Assembly (NCBI RefSeq): GCF_048128805.1
Contig: NC_136005.1
Coordinates: 6,375,852-6,439,851, forward strand
Source: Centroberyx gerrardi
Lineage: Eukaryota; Chordata; Actinopteri; Beryciformes; Berycidae
Reading direction: 5' to 3'
Length of the DNA: 64,000 nucleotides
Of this stretch, positions 56,927 through 64,000 are shown in pieces. Each line of letters opens with the position of its first letter. Position 1 is the stretch's first letter. The position numbers and the translations under genes were made by a program. Below the pieces are notes generated by a model. The model was not told where the DNA came from, ran no database searches, and worked only from the letters and a program-made list of their open reading frames with translations.

Positions 56927-59900
56927 CCTGTGCTGTCCTAATCATCATCTAACATCCTCTCATAAAAAACAATTGCCTTCTAGGGCTGTAGTCTTTGAGT
57001 CTGGTCTTGGTCTTGAATCCGGTCTCCAGACTTGTTTTGGTCTTGGACAATATTAGATGTTGCCTTGACTTTTTCCCTCCTATCTAAACCTTTTCAAAGA
57101 TGTTTTTCTCCACCTGTTCCATCTTTGTTTATTTTCTCCCGCAGCACTTCAGTCAATTTTAGAGATTACACCTGTGTATGTAATGGTCCTCAAACGTCTA
57201 TGCATTTATTACTCAAAATCATTTGTTGGATGTTGGATGTTGAAGGGTTTACATGCACACTGTTTATTGCCTGTTTTGTTCTTGGTCTTGAATTCGTAGT
57301 ATTCCCCCATGATGTCAGCAATTCCTACTAATATGGTGCTTTACAATACAGTTTATTGGCTGTGGCTGCCATTTGATTATAATCACCTGTTAATTTATTA
57401 CAATCACCTGTTATTTACCAAGATGGCTGTGTGGTGATGTAACAGAATACTATAAATAGGACTTGATTTGCCCTGGTCTCATTCTTGACTTGGTCTCGTC
57501 CCACTTTGCACCTGGTCTTGACTCAAATTCGACTGGACTTGGTCTTGGTCTCAGACTAGCTGGTCGGTAGCTGGTCGTCGGTCATATTTTTGACTTATTT
57601 TTGACTCTGACTGTTGCACTTCTTACTACTGGCTGCTTGTAATGTGGGTGATCCTAGAATTGAAGCTTATTCTACTGTTGCCCTCATTGCAACGTGCTCT
57701 TGGTAAGAGTTTAAGCAAAGCGCCTAAATGCAAATACATGTAAAATGTGTGTGTTTGAATGTATATGTGTCAGGGTGGGGTGGGTGCATGGGTGCACGCC
57801 CTCCTAATGTTCAGTTAACCCCACTTTGGTACAATCCATCTCTTCCCCGTCATCTACATTTCCCCCTTCATGACTGAAGTAGATTCAATAGGTGAAATCA
57901 ATGCAGGATCATAGCTTTCACTTGGATTCATGCAGTCAGTCTACTTCATGGAAAACAGAGGTGATCTTGATGTTTTATTATCCCAATACAGACACTGACA
58001 GATGACCAGCGCAGACAGAGTCTAGATTGTTCTCAGCCAAAAAGTGAAGTGAATCTATTTGGAGTCTAGTCTTGCAGTATTCAAACTAAATAATATTAGG
58101 AGGCCCTTCATTTTAAATGATCATACATTACCTTAACCACAGAGTGGCAGCAAACTCCAAGCTGATTAGGTGATACCAATGATTTGGAAGAGGGGAATCC
58201 CCATACAGCACTTAACTGTAGAATGCAGAATCTAGGGATGTAAAATATTTAATGAATTCAATTTAATTTAAAGAATAGAATCTAAAAATAGAACATAGAA
58301 TGCTGTATATAGCATGTATACAGCAAATAATAAACTATAACAAATGATGCAGTTCCTACGACCAAAGCACACAGATGCCAATAACCACGATATAGCACCC
58401 CTGTTCGTATGTTACTGCTTTAATACAACATTTACAACAATTTTATAATAATATTTAACATTAAACAAAGACAAAAGTTTTTGTTTTTAATTTAATAATT
58501 TTATTTTGGCCCTACACTAACAAAAAATGTGTTCCCCATTGCTATAAACACCCTTGAATCTACTTTTCCAGAATGTACAGAAGCCGGTGATGCATGTATT
58601 CAATGCCGTGACGAGAGAGACCTTACCCATCATGGGAAGTGTGTTTCTCCTGAGTGCGTCCGTGGCCAGACTGAAGACCATGGTGTCGCTGCAGTGTGGC
58701 CTCCCTGTCAGCAGCTTCAGACTGAGCACGCCCAGTGGAGTGACACTCTACGACTGCAACCAACTGCACGACTACGCCATCGAAGTGGGTATGGCCTGCT
58801 CTCTTTCTGTGCTGCTCCTCTGTGGTTGGTGTGTGTGTAGCTTCATAGTGAGTGTTGAGTAACAAACTCTTTCAATTCCTGCTTCAGGAATTTCAATAGT
58901 TTCAGAAGTGCACAAGAAAGTAGATGTCATATAATCTCATGGTTTCTAAATTACATTGTACTGTATGATACATGTCTGTCAAAGTTTAGCAGATTGGAGT
59001 TTTATTTTCTCAGAGCCAGAGCAGCTCTGGAGGCAGAAATAATCTCATTGGTTGAGTTAAACCTCAATGGGCGGAGCCAAGGAGTTTTTCTGAGTGTGAG
59101 TTAGCTAACAGACAAATTTGAATGGCAAAGAATGACAGAGCTGCTTTTCTCTTGAAATGAATCAGCAGTTCTTGTTTCTGAACCTAGGCACTACTCTCCG
59201 TTTGGACACGTGGGATGGGTGGGTGGAGTTCCTGCATGGCTGCTTCCTGGGTCACAGACTGACAGTCCAGAGCCACCTATCAGAGGAGAAGCCACTTATG
59301 AGGTCAGAAATGTTTTTTTTGCCTGAAATGGTTTGTTAGCTTTTCCATATTTAGTTCATGTGCAATCTTACAGTATACACAAAAGATGTTAAGCATTAAG
59401 CATGTTAACATAATATATTGTCATGCTGAGTGAACCCTCTAGTGTTCATTCTTTCATTCAGTTTCATTCTTTTCTTCTCAAAAGCACTTTAAGTAGTGCT
59501 TCAGTTACTGAATACATCATGTGAAACTTTCTTTTCCTACTGTTCCAGGTTTCAGCTGCGGGTGGCGCTCTACCTCGCAGCCTTCCTAGGCCACCTGGAC
59601 CTGGCAGACTGGCTGCTGGAGAGAGGGGTGCATGCTGAGGAGCCTGTGGGGGTTCACCCGTACCGCCTGTGGTGCCACCAAACCGCCCACCCAGACGCCG
59701 GCAAGTGTCCCATCCACGTAGCCGCTGAGAACGGTCAACTCCTCATCCTCAAACTCTTCATCACCAAGAACCTTTTGGCCTTGGCCTGTTGGGACCCTGG
59801 AGGTCGGGACCCTTTGAGGATTGCCGTTCAGCATGGTCACAGGGAGTGTGTGCGCTACTTAGCCACCAAGCTGTGCTCAGTCGTATCCCTGCCAAATATT

Positions 59901-61513
59901 TCCCTGCCCATGCGTACCTACCTCCAGGTAAAGCGCTGGGTGAGGTTGGGGCAGAGGAGGGCGGGCTCCAGGCGATGCAGCAGGGCTCCGTTCAGATCCA
60001 GGGTGGGGGATACGGTGCTGGTGGACGGCTTCACCCAGCCAAAGATGACTTCCAAATCCAGGAGAGATGAGACCAAATCAAATAGAAGGATCAGAGCCAA
60101 AGCCTTGCGACCTTTACCCTCCATCAGCCGCTCACCTTGGGTATCCCATCTACCCTCCAAATCGCCATCCCAGCAGGCATCACTGCAACTGCCCAGCCTG
60201 TGTTCTGCGAACTCTGGCGACTCCAAAGAGACGTGGAAAAAGCGGAAACATGGTGGAAACAGCAGAGAGGATGGCTTACAGGGTGAAACCAAGCATGAGG
60301 ACAGCAGCCAATGGAGGAGCAGAGTTCCACTCCCGCCCATCCCCAGAGAAACCAATCACAGGCCGCTGTTTGTCAATGCATCGCCAAACTCCTCCCATAT
60401 TCTCACGTCCTCTCTGGAGTCCTTCTCTCGCCGCTGTGGCCGCACCCCCAGAGAAAACGCCATATACTGCTTGGCTATGGCCAGGTCTCTACACTCTATG
60501 TTCATGTTCAGTGCAAAATAAAAACACAGTCACTTTCTCATTTAATATTTCTGTCTCAAGTAAAACAAACAAGGAATATTGATGGAAATCCTAGTGGTGT
60601 GAGGTATTCACAGCAAAGGGAAGTTTAAGTTTAAGTAACATATCAAGGAGGCAAAATTAATTTGACTTGTCCTCACATTGTTCACTCCACACATAACAGC
60701 TTTTTTCTCTGCTATTCTATCCATTACTGTTATTTTATATTTGCTAGCATTCATTTCAAGTCATTTTATTTATAGGCGTATTCATTGCTTTTGCTAAGTA
60801 TTTACTTTTACTTTTCTGAAAGTGAAGCACGTTTTACAAAAATGAAGTTAAAGGTCCTACATGTTGAATCTTAACATCAAGACATTTGGATAACTGCTGT
60901 AAACAAAGAGACCATCTCCGAGACCCTATTGAGAAGATCGGCATCCTCTACTCTGCATTTTGTATTGTGAGCCACCGGGTTGGGTTTGGAGGGAAATCTG
61001 CTGGATTGCTTTATGGCACAAAACAGGAAGTGGGCCCTGTTCTTCCAGAGCAAACGGAAATACAGCTTACAGAGTTCATCGCAATGGTATATGGTAGAAG
61101 GAGTGAAAGATCAATGGAAAAATCACTTCCAACCTGTTTATCCTATTTAGTAAAGTGAAAGAGAAAACAAATGCATAGAAACGCCAGAACAAGGAGGGGA
61201 ACAAGTAGCAACATCCTCTTGGTGATAGGAAGCAACAGGGTTTATGGGAAATGTGGTCTTAATTTTGAGAAACACCAGCACTAACAATACCACTGGTGTA
61301 AAATAGAGGCTACCAATCGACTCAGCCATGGTCTCATTTGTTTACAGTAATTTGACAGTGACATATTGATGTTTAAAAATGCTACACATTGCAGCTTTAA
61401 TTTATTGTGACTATGTTTCTCCTTGCTATAGCACCTTCACAGAGAGACCCTGGTTAAAGCAGCTGGACATCGCACGGACCCTGGTGAGGAAGAGTATCCA
61501 GACCGTGACCTGA
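54774..61513 (+). CDS. ankub1: ANKUB1, ankyrin repeat and ubiquitin-like domain protein, six coding exons
   Basis: Exons 54774-54863, 55305-55448, 58572-58788, 59188-59302, 59549-60484 and 61432-61513 all have GT-AG borders and matching phases, giving 527 residues; human ANKUB1 is about 540 as I recall. Residues 1-78 form a ubiquitin-like fold segment (MRVFICFEGSWEPFDV) and 79-150 a second similar one (VFNAVTRETLPIMGS). Ankyrin-type helices occur at about 192-215, 241-265 and 275-297. A conserved VGDTVLVDGFTQPKMTSKS block begins at 341. The tail is ENAIYCLAMA then PWLKQLDIARTLVRKSIQ. The biochemical role of this family is poorly known; none is claimed. The start is chosen by family agreement and a good Kozak context (ACCATGAGG). 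Confidence 0.93.
54864..55304 (+). other. ANKUB1 intron 1
   Basis: 441 bp; nothing recognised besides a short GT-rich stretch near 55090-55120. Confidence 0.85.
55305..55448 (+). CDS. ankub1: ANKUB1 coding exon 2
   Basis: 144 nt, 48 codons, phase 0. It encodes DYFHVQLSDDKQ, then CLELSYAGAALQDGWALCDV and GIAPGSAIPCLIK. This is the second half of the ubiquitin-like fold: ELxYAGAxLxD matches the pattern of ubiquitin's QRLIFAGKQLED. Acceptor TTTAG. Confidence 0.93.
56374..56490 (-). repeat. SINE body fragment
   Basis: The reverse complement includes CTGAAGTGTCCTTGAGCAAG-ACACTGAATCCC, the conserved segment of teleost tRNA-derived SINEs. The head is diverged. Confidence 0.55.
56872..56925 (+). 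repeat. (GT)n microsatellite
   Basis: GT tract interrupted near its start. Confidence 0.9.
56981..57570. repeat. TTGGTCTTG-rich interspersed element
   Basis: Both edges carry repeated GGTCTTGGTCTTGAAT / GGACTTGGTCTTGGTCTCAG motifs around about 400 bp of unique sequence. The repeated GTCTTGACT-type words are a known look of certain fish MITEs. Boundaries approximate. Confidence 0.5.
58572..58788 (+). CDS. ankub1: ANKUB1 coding exon 3
   Basis: 217 nt encoding NVQKPVMHVFNAVTRETLPI, MGSVFLLSASVARLKTMVSL, QCGLPVSSFRLSTPSGVTLY and DCNQLHDYAIEV plus one base: the second ubiquitin-like segment. The acceptor TTCCAG at 58571 gives three residues (NVQ) before KPV, matching the spacing I recall in human. 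An AG nine bases later is an alternative. Confidence 0.92.
58789..59187 (+). other. ANKUB1 intron 3
   Basis: 399 bp; no recognised repeat. Confidence 0.88.
59188..59302 (+). CDS. ankub1: ANKUB1 coding exon 4
   Basis: 115 nt encoding (G)TTLRLDTWDGWVEFLHGC, FLGHRLTVQSHLSEEKPLM plus two bases. The TTLRLDxWDGWxEFL motif is a signature of the family and links the ubiquitin-like and ankyrin parts. Confidence 0.93.
59303..59548 (+). other. ANKUB1 intron 4
   Basis: 246 bp; nothing else seen. Confidence 0.88.
59549..60484 (+). CDS. ankub1: ANKUB1 coding exon 5 (ankyrin repeats and variable region)
   Basis: 936 nt, 311 full codons. It starts (R)FQLRVALYLAAFLGHLDL and carries the ankyrin repeats, with VGVHPYRLWCHQTAHPDAGK between the first two. 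Next come the conserved KVGDT-like block and a Ser/Arg-rich variable stretch (about residues 360-470). It ends ENAIYCLAMA plus AG of a split serine codon. The donor is AG/gtctct, weaker than the others. Without splicing, the frame runs on 12 codons to TAA at 60519-60521. Confidence 0.93.
60517..60522 (+). terminator. Possible intronic poly(A) signal of ANKUB1
   Basis: AATAAA overlaps the read-through stop codon (TAA at 60519-60521) of exon 5. If used, it would give a shorter protein ending RSLHSMFMFSAK in place of the conserved tail. Confidence 0.3.
60848..61400. mobile_element. TIR element in ANKUB1 intron 5
   Basis: 553 bp with imperfect inverted ends of about 70 bp: left TTAAAGGTCCTACATGTTGA...CTGTAAACAAAGAGACCAT, right (minus) TTAAAGCTGCAATGTGTAGC...CTGTAAACAAATGAGACCAT. 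TTAA lies at both edges. The right half is repeated at 45846-46025. Non-coding. Confidence 0.7.
61432..61513 (+). CDS. ankub1: ANKUB1 terminal coding exon
   Basis: 82 nt encoding (S)TFTERPWLKQLDIARTLV, RKSIQTVT and TGA at 61511-61513. The pattern WLxQLxIARxLxxKSI matches the human C-terminus as I recall it, which supports splicing from 60484. Acceptor CTATAG. Confidence 0.9.
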
Positions 61514-62170
61514 AGACCCACAGAGTCTGAGCTGTAGATGATAACATCCAGCTCCATCAACCTGACCCATTTACTGCCTGAAACACTGTGGACAAAGAAG
61601 AATCCTTCAGAGTGACAACTGAGTGTTGTATCTCAGGCTTAGACTTACTTCAAAATGACACTCCTCATTATGTGTGGGCATCTCTCTCTCTCTTTATCTG
61701 TCTTTATAGATAGAGAGAGATAGGGTTAGACTTGGAGACATCAGAGACATCATAGACATTATAGACTTTATAGACATTATAGACATACAGTATATAGACG
61801 ATATTGACCAGGTGTTGACTTAAGAAGCTTACACCATGTTTAGCATCTACCCAGTTATGGGCAACATTTTTATTTATTTTTTATTGTTTTAATGATTTAA
61901 ATTAGGACATAAACGCATTTTTTCTTATTCAAGAAGGCAGTTTGACAGTGGTCAATTTAAGGACCTGCCTTGTAGCTGAAATGACTTGCCTTTGGTTTTA
62001 ATTCAGGGCTAACAACAGTAACACACTGTATGTTTAAGAATGACTTGTTGTCAAAACTTTCTCAGACTTTTGTTCATTACAGTTGTGTTGGGAATTTGAG
62101 AAATACCTAACTGTATTATATCAATGATTAGGAGCAAAAAAAATAAATATAGGCCTCCTGTCTACAATTG
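61514..62170 (+). other. ankub1: ANKUB1 3' UTR
   Basis: AT-rich sequence up to the AATAAA at 62142. It contains a CT/GA hairpin-forming stretch (about 61681-61722) and a short ATAGACATT tandem array (about 61750-61800). Confidence 0.6.
62142..62147 (+). terminator. ANKUB1 poly(A) signal candidate
   Basis: AATAAA about 630 nt after the stop, followed within 60 nt by GT- and T-rich sequence. Confidence 0.5.
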
Positions 62171-62671
62171 TCTGACATGTTATTTTTGTCAAAAATGTCC
62201 AGGCAAAAGTGCAATTTTTTCCACCATCATCCACCTCTCCCTGAATCACATCCCCCTCTCTCCTATATCTTCCTCCTCTCCTTGCTCTAATGTGTGCTTG
62301 TCTAGAAGTAAAAACAAATCCTGTGTATCTTTCTCCTCGGCTTAATTCCTTTCATCACACATGTTCAGTCTTCAGTTACAGGAGCGTTTTGTTTCATCTA
62401 TTGTCAGAGCGCTGTGGCTCTGACAATTGCAGTCTTGGTTGCTTGTAATGTTGGTGATTCTACTGATTTCTACTGCATCACTCACCTCGGGTCACTATGG
62501 GTAAGAGCATCAGCTAAATGCTAAAAATGTAAATATATGCATACAAAGTATTGATAACCAGAAAGCAGTAGAGCAGACTCTCGGTGATGGATTAGATACT
62601 GCAGGAATGAATGTTTTCAGAGGGTGTTGAAAAGGTTAAACAATGTTCTCCTCTCCTGCAATAATTTCCGC

Positions 62672-62780
62672 TGAAGTGCCCTTGAGCAAAGCAACGGGGT
62701 GGTGGTAGCCTAAAGATGAGAGAAGCACGCTTGTGGCAGGAAGGTTGCCGGTTTGAATCCCTGGTGGGGAAAGTGAACAA
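62672..62780 (+). mobile_element. tRNA-derived SINE fragment
   Basis: A B-box GGTTTGAATCCC at 62750-62761, preceded by GGTGGTAGCCTAAAGATGAG (A-box-like). The reverse of the SINE body segment (GAAGTGCCCTTGAGCAAAGC) lies just upstream. Confidence 0.6.
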
Positions 62781-63619
62781 GTAGCCTAATAATCTTCCCT
62801 CCTGCAAAAACCACCATCAGGCTGCATACATACTTTCTCTAATGTGTCCCTTCTTCCTTCATACATGTTCTCTAGATGTTAATATCAAATTAGGTTAGGC
62901 TATGTTACAACTATCATGTTATCTACTGTAGAATTGAACTTGTGCAAAATATTGCCCTTAAGGCGAGGCTCATCACGAGACATGACCTTTATCTCTTTAT
63001 CTCCACAGGAAGTATTTCTAGCCTAAAGGCACAGGCCAAAGGTTGATACAAGTTCAAGTGCAACTAACGCCTAACCTGACTCATCAAAGATAAGTGTCTC
63101 ATTCAGTTTCATGCTGTCTTCAAGTGCTGTCGGAAATATAAATAATAGCTAAAGTGAGAATTTTCTATAATTCTCGAGTTGTGGAGATATGACGTTTAGA
63201 GGATGGAGAGCATGTTAGACATTTCAACAGCTGATGGTAAAAGTGATGACTTCTATCATTTTGTTATTGTTTGGCATTAGGCTATATATAAAAAATAGTA
63301 TTCTTGTGCGTTTCTATTTCCACTCTTTGTTGAACTTTTTGTTGTCATACATAGGCCTATCTGTTTTAAATAATTGAATTAAAACATTAATTACATGCCT
63401 GACTCACATTTTCTCTTCATTCTGCCTATTTTCTAAAGATTTTCTAAAAATGTCTAAAGTAAAACAACATCCACTAAAAAAAACGACTTCTGTTACAGGA
63501 TCTACACTCTTATTACTTCTCACCAAAAACACTTGAATGGGCAACAATTCGTGTTCTTCCGAGCTCAGAAAGCACATGAAGGCAGCATTTGCCTCATCAA
63601 GCATGGCGACGCTTTCAGG

Positions 63620-63932
63620 TCGATATGAAAACGCGTTTCACATCTCGCGATGCTTTGAACGCAGTACATTCTGCCGCTGCTGCCGCCGCCTTGCTTTACC
63701 GCCAGTCGGTAGCAGGCAAAAGAGGACATGCCGAGCTGTCAGAGCACGTAGGATACCAGGGTTCGCTTGAGTTTATAGAACAGCATAGAGTTATGACGGC
63801 GGGCGTCTTTGAAACCTAACCTACCTTTGCTAAGTGAGTAGCAGGAAGACGCAGGACGCACGGTTCTTGCTTTAGAAACAGGTGAGAGAGTTAAATTGCC
63901 CACTTGGAGCCACCGGTCTGACAGCGTGTGGA
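63620..63932 (+). promoter_or_regulatory. Probable PPP1R2 promoter and 5' UTR
   Basis: CpG-rich relative to the intergenic DNA on its left and directly upstream of the PPP1R2 start codon. No TATA box fixed. Start site unknown. Confidence 0.4.
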
Positions 63933-64000
63933 ATGGCAGCTCCCCGGCCGATAAAAGGCATCCTGAAAAACAAGAACAGCGGGACAAATGTCAAATCGCT
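63933..64000 (+). CDS. ppp1r2: PPP1R2 (protein phosphatase inhibitor 2), first exon, partial
   Basis: ATG at 63933 opens MAAPRPIKGILKNKNSGTNV and KS, then the window ends inside a codon. The (H/P)RPIKGILKNK N-terminus is the hallmark of inhibitor-2; KGILKNK lies in the region that docks on the PP1 catalytic subunit. Role (family knowledge): binds and regulates PP1 and is released when phosphorylated by GSK3. Only 22 residues are visible, so a retrocopy or paralogue cannot be ruled out, though the CpG-rich upstream DNA suggests a real promoter. Confidence 0.8.
   Translation, partial: MAAPRPIKGILKNKNSGTNVKS

Larger units (their letters stand above)
55449..58571 (+). other. ANKUB1 intron 2
   Basis: 3.1 kb. 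It includes a SINE-body fragment (56374-56490), a (GT)n microsatellite (56872-56925), a TTGGTCTTG-rich repeat (56981-57570) and SINE-tail-like sequence near 57640-57745. No exon recognised. Confidence 0.8.
60485..61431 (+). other. ANKUB1 intron 5
   Basis: 947 bp. It holds an AATAAA at 60517-60522 and a TIR element (60848-61400) that ends 31 bp before the terminal acceptor. Confidence 0.88.
62171..63932. other. Intergenic region and PPP1R2 promoter/5' UTR
   Basis: 1.8 kb. It contains a SINE-tail-like piece near 62440-62530, a tRNA-SINE fragment (62672-62780) and, in the last 300 bp, CpG-richer DNA (CTCGCGATG, GCCGCTGCTGCCGCCGCC) likely to be the PPP1R2 promoter and 5' UTR. No other gene seen. 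Confidence 0.6.

Noticed and set aside
59496..60521. Continuous 341-codon frame as a single-exon gene
   Set aside because: It is ANKUB1 exon 5 read through both its acceptor and donor. Family agreement fixes the borders at 59549 and 60484.
60067..60582. 171-codon frame overlapping ANKUB1 exon 5
   Set aside because: Different frame of a real exon; Arg/Pro-rich shadow without family features.
63537..63819. Plus-strand frames of 76-77 codons before PPP1R2
   Set aside because: Likely chance frames in the CpG-rich 5' region; not in frame with, or similar to, inhibitor-2.

Overview
The window looks like nuclear DNA of a teleost fish. It contains intron-split vertebrate genes with GT-AG junctions, very dense (CA)n, (GA)n and other microsatellites, and fish-type repeats: hAT-like MITEs, tRNA-derived SINE pieces and LINE 3' tails ending in AATAAAG-type motifs. 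No species can be named from sequence alone. One 200-N assembly gap lies at 26453-26652.

Three protein genes are supported. (1) RNF13, on the minus strand, fills the left four fifths. Nine coding exons between 1765 and 47478 join in frame to a 385-residue protease-associated/transmembrane/RING-H2 ubiquitin ligase. A probable non-coding first exon ends at 51732, below a CCAAT/ETS-type promoter at about 51.9-52.05 kb. The 3' UTR runs leftward, with AATAAA candidates at 1667, 1173 and 563. (2) ANKUB1, on the plus strand, has six coding exons between 54774 and 61513 that join in frame to 527 residues: N-terminal ubiquitin-like segment, ankyrin repeats, conserved C-terminal tail. Its poly(A) signal candidate is at 62142. 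(3) PPP1R2 (protein phosphatase inhibitor 2), on the plus strand, enters at the right edge; only its first 22 codons are present (63933-64000).

RNF13 and ANKUB1 lie head to head, as I recall them in human 3q25, which supports both names. PPP1R2 beside ANKUB1 is not the human arrangement as I recall it.

Most of the window is RNF13 intron. Intron 4 (about 19 kb) and intron 3 (about 14 kb) surround one small 126-nt symmetric exon and hold most repeats. These include a 1.68-kb inverted repeat with about 0.57-kb arms and an overlapping direct duplication (39959-41962), a long polypyrimidine tract with an internal 190-bp duplication (23.3-25.0 kb), and several TIR elements, two with good 8-bp target-site duplications. 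Intron 8 has two CpG-dense patches and a strong plus-strand splice donor, which may mark an intragenic or antisense promoter. ANKUB1 has a possible alternative 3' end where an intronic AATAAA overlaps the read-through stop codon.

I saw no CRISPR array, rRNA gene, intact tRNA gene or complete autonomous transposon. I found no clearly new biological system. The most unusual structures are the large intronic inverted repeat, the intragenic CpG patches and the ANKUB1 alternative end.
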